A stretch of DNA of 64,000 bases from CAMDPA01 sp964574325 (GCA_964574325.1 CAZNMY010000003.1:62001-126000); one strand, 5' to 3'. Positions 44,374 through 53,733 are shown, counted from the first letter of the stretch. Notes: generated by a model not told the origin, from the sequence alone. Translations and numbers: made by a program.

Positions 44374-45639
44374 TCAGTCCTTGTCCAGTCCATAGAGCGT
44401 ATGCAGCGTTCGGACCGCCAGCTCGGCATAGGCGGCGTCGATCAGGACGCTGATCTTGATCTCGGACGTGGTGATCGCGTGAATATTGATGCCCTTTTCG
44501 GCGAGCGCCTTGAACATCTTGGACGCGACGCCGGCATGGCTGCGCATTCCGATCCCGATCACCGAGACCTTTACCACGTCGGCCGACGATTTGACGTCGA
44601 AATAACCGATGTCGTTGCGGGCTTCTTTCAGCACCTCGAGTGCGCGCGGCAGCTCTGCGGCTTGCACCGTGAACGTCATGTCGGTGTGCTTGCCGTCCGG
44701 CGTGACGTTCTGCACGATCATGTCGACGTTGATGTTGGCGTCGGCCAGCGGCCCGAAGATGCGGGCCGCCACGCCGGGCTGGTCCGATACCTTCAGGATG
44801 GTGACCTTGGCCTCGTCCTTCGCATAGGCGATGCCGCTGACGACCTGGTTCTCCACGATCTCTTCCTCGTCGCAAACGATGGTGCCGATATCCTGCCAGT
44901 CCTTGCCGCCGCGCACGGGCTCGATCGCCTCGGCCGCGACGAAGCTCGACAGCACGCGGGTTCGCATGCGGTAGACCATCGCGAGCTCGACCGAACGGGT
45001 CTGCAGCACCTTCGAGCCGAGCGACGCCATCTCCAGCATCTCCTCGTAGGAGACCTTGGGCAGCCGCTTGGCCTTGGGAACGATGCGCGGATCGGTGGTG
45101 TAGACGCCGTCGACGTCCGTGTAGATGTCGCAGACGTCCGCCTCGAGCGCGATTGCGAGCGCCACCGCACTCGTATCCGATCCGCCACGGCCGAGCGTCG
45201 CGATCCGGTTGCGCTCGGGCTCGATGCCCTGGAACCCGGTCACGACGGCGACTTCGCCCGCCGCCAGCCGCGCTTTTATGTCTGCCGCCTCGATGCCGAT
45301 GATGCGCGCCGATCCGTGCGCGTTGCTGGTCTTGATCGGGATCTGCCAGCCTTGCCAGGAGCGCGCCTGGATGCCCAACGACTGCAGAACGATCGCGGTC
45401 AAGCCCGCGGTCACCTGCTCGCCCGAGGCGACGACCGCGTCGTATTCCCGTGCGTCGTGCAACAACGACGCCTCACGCACCCACGCGACGAGTTGGTTCG
45501 TCGCCCCCGACATCGCCGACACGACGACGGCGACCCGATTGCCCGCGTCCACCTCACGTTTGACGTGCTTGGCGACGTTGCGGATCCGCTCCACGTTGGC
45601 GACCGACGTGCCGCCGAATTTCATGACTACGGTCGCCAT
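44374..45639 (-). CDS. lysC: Aspartate kinase
   Basis: A 421-residue monofunctional aspartokinase. KFGGTSV at the N-terminus, VVSAMSGATNQL, GRGGSDTSAVALA and YTDVDGVYTTDPR in the kinase domain, then two ACT domains (VTILKVSDQPGVAARIFGPLADANINVDMI and VSVIGIGMRSHAGVASKMFKALAEKGINI) that bind lysine or threonine for feedback control. It catalyses the first step to lysine, threonine, methionine and diaminopimelate. Length is typical. It precedes ptsP on the same strand. Confidence 0.97.
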   Translation of the reverse strand: MATVVMKFGGTSVANVERIRNVAKHVKREVDAGNRVAVVVSAMSGATNQLVAWVREASLLHDAREYDAVVASGEQVTAGLTAIVLQSLGIQARSWQGWQIPIKTSNAHGSARIIGIEAADIKARLAAGEVAVVTGFQGIEPERNRIATLGRGGSDTSAVALAIALEADVCDIYTDVDGVYTTDPRIVPKAKRLPKVSYEEMLEMASLGSKVLQTRSVELAMVYRMRTRVLSSFVAAEAIEPVRGGKDWQDIGTIVCDEEEIVENQVVSGIAYAKDEAKVTILKVSDQPGVAARIFGPLADANINVDMIVQNVTPDGKHTDMTFTVQAAELPRALEVLKEARNDIGYFDVKSSADVVKVSVIGIGMRSHAGVASKMFKALAEKGINIHAITTSEIKISVLIDAAYAELAVRTLHTLYGLDKD

Positions 45640-45841
45640 GCCGTTTTCCGTCCGTCATCCGTGCCCCGGTTCCAGGGGCCCCGTATCGGGGAAGGACCCC
45701 ACGGGAATTGAAGTCTGAATTGCAGCTCGTCCAGGCCGGACGGCGCGCCCCCTCATAGCGGGTCGGCCCCCGCCTCGCAACTTGGCTTCTGGTGTGGCGA
45801 CTCCCGGCAATTGCACCGCGCCGTTCAGGACCGATCTGCCT

Positions 45842-47122
45842 CTACTCCGCCGGCTGCGGCGCGGCCCTCGGCGCCGGCCCAGCGGAGGTCGTCAGCCAGC
45901 CCCAGTTGGACTCGTTCCCCCGTTCAGGCGCTCTCGGCACCAGGAACGCCAGCGACAGCGAAAGCATCGCGATCCCCGTGCCGAGCCAGAAGATGATCGA
46001 GGGATCGCGGTGCCCCAGCGCCCCGAACACCACCGGGATGATGACGGCGGCGATGTGGTTGAACGTGAAGGCGACGGAGGTCGTCGCCGTCATGTCCTCG
46101 CGGTCGCCGATCTTCTGGATGTAGGTTCGTTGCGCGATGGTGAGCGAGGTGGAAGCGCCGTCGATCACGAATAGCAGCGCCGCCACCGCCGCCGATTGCG
46201 TCATGGCATAGCCCGTGAATACCAGGATCAGGATCAGGTTTTCCAGGATCATCGTGCGCCGCTCGCCGATCCGCCCGATCATCCGCCCGATCCGCGGCGC
46301 CAGCAGCGTCGAGGCGAACGCCGTGACGAGATAGAGCAGCGCGATTCGGTCGACCCCGAGCCCGAACCGGTCGACGAGGAGGAACGCGCCGAACGCCACG
46401 AAGATCTGCCGCCGCGCCCCGCTCATGAACGTCAGCGCGTAGTAGAGCCCGTACCGCCGCCGCAGCACCAGAGCCTTGCGCTGCACGACCGGCCCCTCGT
46501 ACTGCGGAAAGCTCCGGTAGGCCCGCCACGTCAGCAGCATGCCGGCGAGCGCGATCACAAGGAAAACGGTGGTGTAGGAGACGAGCCCGCTCCAGGCCGT
46601 CAGCGCGAACACGATCGTGTACGCCACGAATTGCGCCGCCCACGACGCACTCTGGATGCGCCCCATTTCGCGCGCGGCCGTTTCCTGCCGCAGAAGCTGC
46701 AACTGCAGCGAATGGCTGGCCGTCTCGAAATAGTGGAAGCCGATCGACATCACCAGCGTGGTCAGCAGAATGCCGCCGAGCGTGGGAAAGAAGCCGGTCA
46801 GTGCGATACCGATCGAGGCCAGCACCAGGCTGACGTAGGCGAGCGACTGCTCGCGCATCCACATCAGCCAGAAGATCGCCGTGAAGGCGAGTAGCCCCGG
46901 CAACTCCCGCATCGATTGGTTGAGGCCGGTCTCGAACCAGCCGAACCCCGCCTGCTCGCGCGCGAAGTTGTTGATGAGCGCCTGCCACCCGGCAAATCCG
47001 AGCGTGTTGACGAAGGCCAGCAGCATCAGGAACTCGGTCGGCGTGGGCGCGCTGCGGGGTGCGTCGTGGGTGTGGCGATCGTCACCGGCGAAGTTGGAAT
47101 GGGCGAGGTTGAAGGGCAGCAT
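45842..47122 (-). CDS. MFS transporter
   Basis: A 426-residue membrane protein with 11-12 hydrophobic helices, consistent with the major facilitator superfamily. A short loop GRMIGRIGERRTMI resembles the MFS motif between helices in the second half, and IGFHYFETASHSLQLQLLRQE lies in the first. There is no family-specific signature that I recognise. It stands alone, 202 bp before lysC. The substrate is unknown; the C-terminal tail is Pro/Ala-rich. Confidence 0.8.
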   Translation of the reverse strand: MLPFNLAHSNFAGDDRHTHDAPRSAPTPTEFLMLLAFVNTLGFAGWQALINNFAREQAGFGWFETGLNQSMRELPGLLAFTAIFWLMWMREQSLAYVSLVLASIGIALTGFFPTLGGILLTTLVMSIGFHYFETASHSLQLQLLRQETAAREMGRIQSASWAAQFVAYTIVFALTAWSGLVSYTTVFLVIALAGMLLTWRAYRSFPQYEGPVVQRKALVLRRRYGLYYALTFMSGARRQIFVAFGAFLLVDRFGLGVDRIALLYLVTAFASTLLAPRIGRMIGRIGERRTMILENLILILVFTGYAMTQSAAVAALLFVIDGASTSLTIAQRTYIQKIGDREDMTATTSVAFTFNHIAAVIIPVVFGALGHRDPSIIFWLGTGIAMLSLSLAFLVPRAPERGNESNWGWLTTSAGPAPRAAPQPAE

Positions 47123-47488
47123 CGCATCTCGCGAGGATTAAGGGTGGCAGCCCCGGACGAGCCGGCGTCGGGCTGATGAGGTCCGAGGGATAGAAGCCCG
47201 TTCGGTGTCGATGGGGTGTGGATGAGGTCGATTGCTCCGCCTTTGATGACCCGCTTCCGTAGCGGGGCCGGCCGGCAGTGACAAGCAGCCCGCAGCCCGC
47301 TGCCCTTCGCGCCAGCGCCGATGCCATTCCGCTTCAAGACGGAATTGTTACATCGAATTTCCAGGAGTTTAACGATTTGTCACTATCCTGTCCGCCAGAG
47401 TTCCCGGCATCGGCACGGGCAAGCCGCTCTGAAGATCGGCGCAGGCGCAGCCCCACCGTCGGGCGCTCAGGAGTTGGAGTGGGGTGGA
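47123..47488. other. Divergent intergenic region, MFS / membrane protein
   Basis: No credible gene is seen in these 366 bp. A small hairpin ATTCCG / CGGAAT lies at 47326-47345. Promoters for both flanking genes must be here but no clear boxes were recognised. Confidence 0.4.
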
Positions 47489-48004
47489 ATGTCTCAGGTT
47501 TTCAAGACCGGTGATCGCCTGGTGCTCGATTTGGGGGAGCAGATCGGCGAGCAGGGTGCGCAGCCCGGCCGCGGGTTCGACTTCCAGCTCCTGTCGCCGC
47601 TGCTGTTGGGGCTTCTGGCCCCTTTCATGCTGGCCAACTACTACGAGCCGGAAGCACTGAGCCACCTCAAGTGGCCGATCTGGATTTTTCTGATGGCGAT
47701 GTTCGTGGTGTGCACCGCGCTGTTCTTTTACACTCACCATTTCCCCGGTAAAATCAGCAAGATCGTGATCGATCGTGACGCTCGAACGATCGAGATCGTG
47801 TGGCGCAACCTGATGGCGCAGGCCTCCCAGATCGTGCCTTTCCAGGACATTTCGGCGTTGCGCGTCCGCCAGGACTACGACGACGACGGCCGCCCGGCCC
47901 CGATCGCCGAGCTTGTGCTGAGGACGAGACCGCCGATCAGATTGCCGGCAACCATCTCCGAAGAGCAGTTACGCCCGCTGCGCGCATCGATCGGGCTGGG
48001 CTGA
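47489..48004 (+). CDS. Small membrane protein, unknown function
   Basis: A 171-residue protein with two membrane helices (LLSPLLLGLLAPFMLANYY and WPIWIFLMAMFVVCTALFFY) and a C-terminal cytoplasmic-looking beta-rich domain (KIVIDRDARTIEIVWRNLMAQASQIVPFQDISALRV). This resembles PH-like domains of small bacterial membrane proteins, but I cannot assign a family. The ATG at 47489 follows a GGAG-like site. It ends 80 bp before the helicase start and may be co-transcribed with it. Confidence 0.7.
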   Translation: MSQVFKTGDRLVLDLGEQIGEQGAQPGRGFDFQLLSPLLLGLLAPFMLANYYEPEALSHLKWPIWIFLMAMFVVCTALFFYTHHFPGKISKIVIDRDARTIEIVWRNLMAQASQIVPFQDISALRVRQDYDDDGRPAPIAELVLRTRPPIRLPATISEEQLRPLRASIGLG

Positions 48005-48084
48005 CGGCTCCGAGTCGGCTATTCGCTCTTTGGCCGAGGCTGCGGCAGGCATTGCCCGTAGCTCGCCCAGGAGCTGTGCGACGC

Positions 48085-49461
48085 GTGAGTGTGCCCGAGA
48101 CAGTCCCCGCCTCCGCTCCGTCGTCCGGCCCTTGGCCGGCGGGCGTGACCCCGACCGCGGAATATGCGGCGGCTCTGAATCACATCCGCGACGACGCAGG
48201 CAACCTCTTCATCACCGGGCGCGCCGGCACCGGCAAGTCGACGTTGCTGCGCATCCTCGCCCGCGAAGCCGGTGATCGCGCCGTCGTGCTGGCGCCGACC
48301 GGGCTTGCTGCCGTCAACGTCGGCGGCCAGACGATACACTCGTTTTTCGGTCTGCCGCCCCGCCTGATCCGGCCCGACGACATCCGCCGCAGCCGCAATG
48401 GCCGGGTGATGCGCAAGCTCGACATGCTCATCATCGACGAGGTCTCGATGGTGCGCTCCGACCTGATGTGGGCGATCGACCAGTCGCTGCGCCTCAACCG
48501 TGGTCGCGCCCGCGAACCGTTCGGCGGCCTCAAGCTGATCCTGTTCGGCGATATGCATCAGCTCCCCCCCGTGGTGCAGGAAGCCGAGGTGGCCCAGCAT
48601 CTCGACGACGTCCATGGCGGCCCGTTCTTCTTCAATCACTCGGCGCTGCGCGACGGCGCCGGCACGATGTTGCTCGAGCTGGAACAGGTCTTCCGTCAGC
48701 GCGACGAGCGGCTTCTGTCGCTGCTCAACAGCGTGCGCGAAGGCGAGGCGAGCGAGGAGGAGCTGGCCTTCCTCAACGAGCGGGTGAACCCTGTCCGCAC
48801 GCTGCAGGAAGGCGATCCCTACGTCATCCTCACGCCGACGAACGCTGCGGCCAGCCGCATCAACCTGGCTTATCTCGATGCGCTGGCCGGCTCGCCGCAG
48901 GCCTACGAGGCGAGCGTCACGGGTGAGTTCTCGCAGAGCGCCCAACCGACGGATCAGACGCTGGTGCTGAAGGTCGGCGCAAAGGTCATCCTGTTGCGCA
49001 ACGATTCCGAGCGGCGCTGGGTCAATGGCTCGATCGCCCGTGTGTCGAGGCTCTCCGACAAGCGTGTCTGGATCGAGATCGGCGACCGCGAATACGAGAT
49101 CGAGCCCGCCTCCTGGGAAAGCCGCCGATACGCGTTCGACCAGGCCGAGAACAAGATCGTCGAGACCGTGGCCGGCTCGTTCAAGCAGTTCCCGCTTCGT
49201 CTCGCCTGGGCCCTGACCATCCACAAGAGCCAGGGCCTGACCCTCGACAAGGTCTATATCGACCTCGGCCGCGGCACGTTCGCCCACGGCCAGACCTATG
49301 TCGCGCTCTCCCGGTGCCGGACCCTCGAGGGATTGGCTTTGGCGCGCCCATTGCGGACCTCGGATCTCAACTTCGATCGCAGCGCGACAGCCTACCGCAC
49401 CCTGTTCGAACGGCTGGGTGTCGATGTCGCAAAACCGACAAAGTCTGATCTTTTGGAATAG
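48085..49461 (+). CDS. Pif1-family-like DNA helicase
   Basis: A 458-residue SF1B helicase. Walker A is ITGRAGTGKSTLL, motif Ia APTGLAAVNVGGQTIHSFF is a Pif1 hallmark, Walker B is MLIIDEVSMVRSDL, followed by LFGDMHQLPPVV, and motif VI YVALSRCRTLEGL closes the core with TIHKSQGLTLDKV. Such proteins unwind DNA and resolve G-quadruplex or fork barriers, although bacterial members are little studied. The GTG at 48085 is preferred because AGGAG lies 11 bp upstream; GTGs at 48076 and 48091 are also in frame. Confidence 0.9.
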   Translation: MSVPETVPASAPSSGPWPAGVTPTAEYAAALNHIRDDAGNLFITGRAGTGKSTLLRILAREAGDRAVVLAPTGLAAVNVGGQTIHSFFGLPPRLIRPDDIRRSRNGRVMRKLDMLIIDEVSMVRSDLMWAIDQSLRLNRGRAREPFGGLKLILFGDMHQLPPVVQEAEVAQHLDDVHGGPFFFNHSALRDGAGTMLLELEQVFRQRDERLLSLLNSVREGEASEEELAFLNERVNPVRTLQEGDPYVILTPTNAAASRINLAYLDALAGSPQAYEASVTGEFSQSAQPTDQTLVLKVGAKVILLRNDSERRWVNGSIARVSRLSDKRVWIEIGDREYEIEPASWESRRYAFDQAENKIVETVAGSFKQFPLRLAWALTIHKSQGLTLDKVYIDLGRGTFAHGQTYVALSRCRTLEGLALARPLRTSDLNFDRSATAYRTLFERLGVDVAKPTKSDLLE

Positions 49462-49556
49462 TTTGCTCCAACGAGCGCCAGACGCGCCCGGGCACACTCC
49501 CACACTTTTCGGTCCATGAATTCAGCGTCGTCGCGCGTGCGGCGCACAATATATAT

Positions 49557-49576
49557 TGCGCTGCACAATGAAATGG
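49557..49576 (+). promoter_or_regulatory. 20-mer upstream of the phasin gene (candidate PhaR-type site)
   Basis: TGCGCTGCACAATGAAATGG begins 88 bp before the long phasin start and recurs with one mismatch at 9605-9624, in the pckA upstream region. TGC-NN-TGC patterns of this kind occur before phasin genes in relatives, possibly as PhaR sites; that is recalled, not checked. Confidence 0.45.
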
Positions 49577-49644
49577 GCTATATGAGTTTCACCATATAGG
49601 AAAGCCCAACACCAAGTGGGACGGCGTCAAGCCGCCGGCAGAGC

Positions 49645-50283
49645 ATGGCCATAGCAAAGACCAAGGTTTCAGCGGCGCGTTCCAGCACGAAGGCCGCAAT
49701 CAAGTCCACAAGCAAAGTCGCAAGTAAAATCTCCGGCAAGACCGCCGGTAAGACCTTGAAGATCGTGAAGCCCACCATCGTGAAACACAAGCCCGCCGCG
49801 TCTGCGCATGCGGCTACAGCAAGGAGCAAACCCATGAACGAGCAATTCACGCGCCAGGCTCAGGACATGTTCCGCGCCGCCCAGGACGCCAAGATCCCCG
49901 AGCAGTTCCAGGCCATTGCCGAGGACGGCGTCGCCAAGACCCGCGAAGCCTACCAGAAGATCCAGAGCGCCACGAAGGACAACGCCAAGGTCGTCGAGGA
50001 ATTCGTTCTCGCCGCTCAAGCCGGCGCCAAGGCGATCGGTGAGAAGGTGATCGAGAACACGACCGCCAACACCGAAGCCGCGTTCGACGCAGCTCAGGCG
50101 ATCGCACGCGCCCGTTCGCTTCCCGAGTTCGCCCGCTTGCAGGCCGACTTCATGCAGCAGCAGATGGCTGTGGCCAGCTCACAGACAAAGGAGCTGTTCG
50201 AGCTGTCTCAGCGCTTCACGCGCCAGACCATGGAGACCGTGAACGCGGCCGCCGCACGTTCGTTCGAGACGCTGAAGCGCTGA
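49645..50283 (+). CDS. phaP: Phasin with Lys/Ala/Ser-rich N-terminal extension
   Basis: A 212-residue protein. From residue 64 (MNEQFTRQAQDMFRAAQDAK) it is a typical helical phasin that coats polyhydroxyalkanoate granules. The first 63 residues contain 13 Lys, 2 Arg and no acidic residues, resembling histone H1-like or AlgP-like tails. A strong AAGGAG site lies 7 nt before the internal ATG at 49834, while the start at 49645 has no strong site, so a 149-residue short form is likely made as well. The tail could bind DNA or the granule surface. A terminator hairpin follows. Confidence 0.85.
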   Translation: MAIAKTKVSAARSSTKAAIKSTSKVASKISGKTAGKTLKIVKPTIVKHKPAASAHAATARSKPMNEQFTRQAQDMFRAAQDAKIPEQFQAIAEDGVAKTREAYQKIQSATKDNAKVVEEFVLAAQAGAKAIGEKVIENTTANTEAAFDAAQAIARARSLPEFARLQADFMQQQMAVASSQTKELFELSQRFTRQTMETVNAAAARSFETLKR

Positions 50284-50588
50284 GCGATCACTGCACCGTT
50301 CGAGAATGGGCCGGCTCCGTAGATCGCGGGGCCGGCCTTTGCTTTCGATCTTTACCAATCTGCAAAGTCGTCGCCGCGGGTGTTGCCGATCGCGCACGCC
50401 TTGCGGCGTGGGTTCAAATGGATCGCTCTACCAATTGATCCACGTACGATATTCCAGTGAACACGCGATCGCCTCCGCCATCTCGGGGCGACGTGCTCCC
50501 CCGGAATCGACGTCCCATGCTGGCTCTCTTCGTCACCATTCGTTTGCTTTTCGCTACACAAACCCGAATTGCGCGCTAGGATGGGGGC
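50284..50588. other. 305-bp region after the phasin gene
   Basis: Beyond the phasin terminator the region has no credible gene. A tRNA-like patch lies at about 50398-50442 but does not fold as a tRNA (see rejected items). The promoter of the GNAT gene must be in the last ~100 bp. Confidence 0.4.
50309..50346 (+). terminator. Intrinsic terminator of the phasin gene
   Basis: GGCCGGC (50309-50315) pairs with GCCGGCC (50331-50337), followed by TTTGCTTTC. It lies 26 bp after the phasin stop. Confidence 0.65.
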
Positions 50589-51107
50589 ATGCTGGGTTCG
50601 AGTTCACATATCGTCGTGCGTCGCGGTCGTCCGAGTGATGCCAAGGTTCTGTCCGAAATCTTTCGCGACAGTTGGCGAAACGCGTATGGCGGCATCATTC
50701 CGCATCAGCATCTCGAGAGCATGATCTCGAGGCGCGGTCCCAAGTGGTGGACGAGCGCGGTACGTTCGCGCGAGAGCCTGCTGGTGTTGAGCGTCGCCCG
50801 CGAGGTCGTGGGGTACGCGACCCTCGGGCTGTCCCGCACGCGTGGCCGGATCGGCAAGGCCGAAGGCGAAATCTACGAGATTTACCTTTCGCCTCTGCAA
50901 CAGGGGCAGGGCCTGGGCGAGCATCTGTTCGAAGGGTCGCGTCACGCGCTCGAGCTGCGCGGCCACGCGGGTCTGATCGTCTGGTCGCTCGCCGACAATC
51001 AGGGCGCGCTCGACTTCTATTGGCGCCGCGGTGGCCGCCCGGTTGCCGAGACGGTGGAATTGATCGGCGGCGCGAAGCTCAAGAAGATCGCGTTCGAGTG
51101 GAATTGA
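50589..51107 (+). CDS. GNAT family N-acetyltransferase
   Basis: A 172-residue single GNAT domain. The acetyl-CoA-binding loop is read in IYLSPLQQGQGLGEHLFE (Q/RxxGxG/A motif, here QQGQGLG), with YEIYLSP forming the preceding beta strand and LIVWSLADNQGALDFYWRRGG the C-terminal region. The acceptor substrate is unknown. The ATG at 50589 follows a GGATGGGGG stretch. Confidence 0.87.
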   Translation: MLGSSSHIVVRRGRPSDAKVLSEIFRDSWRNAYGGIIPHQHLESMISRRGPKWWTSAVRSRESLLVLSVAREVVGYATLGLSRTRGRIGKAEGEIYEIYLSPLQQGQGLGEHLFEGSRHALELRGHAGLIVWSLADNQGALDFYWRRGGRPVAETVELIGGAKLKKIAFEWN

Positions 51108-51226
51108 ACCCACTTTGCAGGGCAGATTTGGCCCCAGGCCGTAATCCGCCCACTATCATCCCGATGGACGAGCAATCGATCGGCTCGGCGCCATACGCCC
51201 TGCGCAACCGACCCACGACAACGACA

Positions 51227-51856
51227 TCACATCGGGCCTTTGCCGGGAGCGCCCAGCACGATCGGAACGGCGGGACACGACTGCTTCTTCGCCTCGGCGA
51301 TGGCCCAGGTCCGCGCGATCGCCATCGCATCCGGATTGGCCGATGCGTCGATCACCGCAAGTCGGCAGGAATCCTTCGGGTCGACCTTCGTCACCACGAG
51401 AACTTCGCCCTTCGCGGTATCGTGCGACGTGTGAAACCGCACGATCGTCGCGAACGGCACGATCCGGCCGCGCGTATCGTTCTCGACGCGCCATTCGACC
51501 GTCGCTCGCCGCTTTCCACCGAAGATCGTATTGAATGACGCCAGCGTCTGTTTGGACGATGTCCGCTTCTGCGGAGCGGGGCCGAAACCGATCATCTGGC
51601 GCAGGTCGCCCTCGGCGAAATAGATCGGATAGCCGCGCAGGCCCGGACACAGCCACGCACCGCCGTCGCGATGCTTCGACAGCCTGCGGCACTCCTTGAG
51701 TTCGATCGTCGAGAGCCGGCTCTTGTTGAGATCGACGGCGAATACCGCGCTGGAGGACGCAGCCACGCCGCAGAAGCCGAGGAGGCAAATGAGCGGGCCG
51801 ACGAGCGAACGGGTTGGGCGGCCGGCAAGCTGACCGGCGAGAATGTTCGCTCGCAT
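51227..51856 (-). CDS. Exported protein, unknown function
   Basis: A 209-residue protein with an N-terminal signal peptide (residues ~17-41, LVGPLICLLGFCGVAASSSAVFA, cleavage after Ala). The mature part is about 168 residues with four cysteines (CRRLSKHRDGGAWLC, SCRLAV, SCPAV), which fits periplasmic disulfides. The motif CRRLSKHRDGGAWLCPGLRGYPIYFAEGDLRQMIGFG suggests a rhizobial exported-protein family that I cannot name. It converges on the GNAT gene. Confidence 0.7.
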   Translation of the reverse strand: MRANILAGQLAGRPTRSLVGPLICLLGFCGVAASSSAVFAVDLNKSRLSTIELKECRRLSKHRDGGAWLCPGLRGYPIYFAEGDLRQMIGFGPAPQKRTSSKQTLASFNTIFGGKRRATVEWRVENDTRGRIVPFATIVRFHTSHDTAKGEVLVVTKVDPKDSCRLAVIDASANPDAMAIARTWAIAEAKKQSCPAVPIVLGAPGKGPM

Positions 51857-51914
51857 CTCCTGCCCCCGATCCCTGTTTCCCTGTTGACCTCTTGCACGGC
51901 CGGCACGCGGCGGC

Positions 51915-52553
51915 TCAAACGCCGCTGTTGTCGTTGCTCGCGGGCGGCGCAGTCGCGTTTTCGGCAGCCTTCACCGGCTTGGTGCCGCCCTTCGCGACCA
52001 CGACCATTGCCGGACGCAGCACACGGTCTTCGATCATGTAGCCGAGCTGGAAGACCTGCGTTACCGTGCCCGCAGGCACCTCCGGGTTTTCCTGTTCCAT
52101 CACGGCCTGATGCATGTTCGGGTTGAACGGCTCGCCCATCGGATCGATGCGCCGCACGCCGTGTCGATCGAGCACCTGCAGGAATGCCCGCTCGGTCATC
52201 ACGACGCCTTCGACCACGCTCTTCAGTGGTCCGTCCTGCTCGCTCGCTCCAGGAGGAACGGCGGCGACGGCGCGCTGAAAATTGTCGGAGATGCCGACGA
52301 TGTCGACGGCGAACTTGGTGATCGCGTACTTCGCGCCGTCGATCTTCTCGCGCTCCATGCGCTTGCGCAGATTGTCCATCTCCGCATGAGCACGCAGCAG
52401 CCTGTCGGTCAGATCGCCTTGCTGCCCTTCGAGTTCCTTCACGCGCGCCTCGAGCACGGCCACCATATCGGGCGCTGCCTGCGGCGGATCTTGCGGTGAG
52501 CCTGCCTGCTGACCCGTCTGCCCGCTGTCGTGCGGCTTCTCCTGATCGTTCAT
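51915..52553 (-). CDS. grpE: Nucleotide exchange factor GrpE
   Basis: A 212-residue GrpE. A low-complexity N-terminus rich in Gln, Pro and Asp precedes the coiled coil (VAVLEARVKELEGQQGDLTDRLLRAHAEMDNLRKRMEREK), and the beta-wing contains GVRRIDPMGEPFNPNMHQAVMEQE, the GrpE signature region. It releases ADP from DnaK in the Hsp70 cycle. The ATG at 52553 gives a normal length. It lies 106 bp downstream of hrcA on the same strand, the usual alphaproteobacterial arrangement; dnaK is not in the window. Confidence 0.96.
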   Translation of the reverse strand: MNDQEKPHDSGQTGQQAGSPQDPPQAAPDMVAVLEARVKELEGQQGDLTDRLLRAHAEMDNLRKRMEREKIDGAKYAITKFAVDIVGISDNFQRAVAAVPPGASEQDGPLKSVVEGVVMTERAFLQVLDRHGVRRIDPMGEPFNPNMHQAVMEQENPEVPAGTVTQVFQLGYMIEDRVLRPAMVVVAKGGTKPVKAAENATAPPASNDNSGV

Positions 52554-52659
52554 CTTGCCTCGTCTCATCGATCCCACGGGGGCGCGGAACGGCTCCGTGT
52601 CGTGTGTTATGTGCAGTGCAAAAAGCTCGGCCTGCATATCAGCCGTTGCTGCCCAAAAA

Positions 52660-53733
52660 TCAAGTCAGCAGGCGGCCGACGAGCCGTGCAGTGTAGTCGA
52701 CCATCGGAATGATCCGCGCATAGTTGAGGCGCGTCGGACCGATCACGCCGAGCACGCCGACGATCTTGCGCGCATTGTCCTGGAACGGCGCGACGATCAG
52801 CGACGAGCCCGACAGCGAGAACAGCTTGTTCTCCGAGCCGATGAAGATGCGCACACCGTCCGCACGCTCGGCGAGCCCGAGGAGCTGGATCAGGTCGCTT
52901 TTGGTCTCGAGATCGTCGAACAATCGCCTGATCCGGTCCAGGTCGTCCACGGCGCTGACGTCCGTCAGCAGGTTCGATTGGCCTCTGACGATGAGGCTCT
53001 TCCGGTCGTCCATGGAGCCGGACCATTCCGCGAGCCCCGCGTGGATCACTTTGCGCGTCAGGTCGTCGAGCTCGGCTTTGGCGGTCGCGAGTTCCGTCTC
53101 GACGCGCCTCAACGCTTCGCCGATGTTGAGGCCGCGGATGTTCGCGTTGAGGTAGTTGGCAGCCTCCGCCAGGGAGGACGGCGGCAACCCCGGCGGCACG
53201 TTGATGACGCGGTTCTCGACACCGTTGTCTTCACCGACCAGAACGACCAGCGCGCGCCCGGGATCGAGGCCCACGAATTCGATGTGCTTCAGCCGGCCGA
53301 CCATCTTCTCCGCGAGCACGACACCCGCACAATGCGACAGGCCGGAGATCATCTCGCTGGCCTCCTTCAGCACCTGCTCGACGGAGGTCTGCTGGCGTAC
53401 CTTGATCTGTGCTTCGATCTCCTTGCGCTCGTCGACGTTGAGTTCACCGACCTCGAGAAGGCCGTCCACGAACATGCGCAGGCCCTGCTGCGTCGGCATC
53501 CGGCCGGCCGAGGTGTGCGGCGCATAGATGAGACCGAGATGCTCGAGATCCGACATCACGTTCCGGATCGAGGCCGGCGACAGCGTTGTGGGCAGAACAC
53601 GCGCCAGATTGCGCGATCCGACCGGCTCGCCTGTCGTCAGGTATTGCTCCACGATCCTGCGGAAGATGTCGCGGGAGCGATCGTTGAGGTTCGTCAGCTC
53701 GTTCGTGATGTCCGCCATGGTGTGTCTTGGCAC
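52660..53733 (-). CDS. hrcA: Heat-inducible transcription repressor HrcA
   Basis: A 357-residue HrcA. The N-terminal winged helix includes LARVLPTTLSPASIRNVMSDLEHLGLIYAPHTSAGRMPTQQGLRMFVD, and the C-terminal domain ends VLGVIGPTRLNYARIIPMVDYTARLVGRLL. HrcA represses chaperonin genes by binding CIRCE inverted repeats. No CIRCE site was found in the 139 bp upstream, so autoregulation is not evident here. It is co-directional with grpE downstream. Confidence 0.96.
   Translation of the reverse strand: MPRHTMADITNELTNLNDRSRDIFRRIVEQYLTTGEPVGSRNLARVLPTTLSPASIRNVMSDLEHLGLIYAPHTSAGRMPTQQGLRMFVDGLLEVGELNVDERKEIEAQIKVRQQTSVEQVLKEASEMISGLSHCAGVVLAEKMVGRLKHIEFVGLDPGRALVVLVGEDNGVENRVINVPPGLPPSSLAEAANYLNANIRGLNIGEALRRVETELATAKAELDDLTRKVIHAGLAEWSGSMDDRKSLIVRGQSNLLTDVSAVDDLDRIRRLFDDLETKSDLIQLLGLAERADGVRIFIGSENKLFSLSGSSLIVAPFQDNARKIVGVLGVIGPTRLNYARIIPMVDYTARLVGRLLT

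Noticed and set aside
50398..50442. tRNA-like patch (AATTGGTAGAGC on the reverse strand and GGTTCAAAT on the forward strand)
   Set aside because: The D-arm-like and T-arm-like sequences are on opposite strands and no acceptor stem or anticodon arm can be formed, so it is not a tRNA gene.
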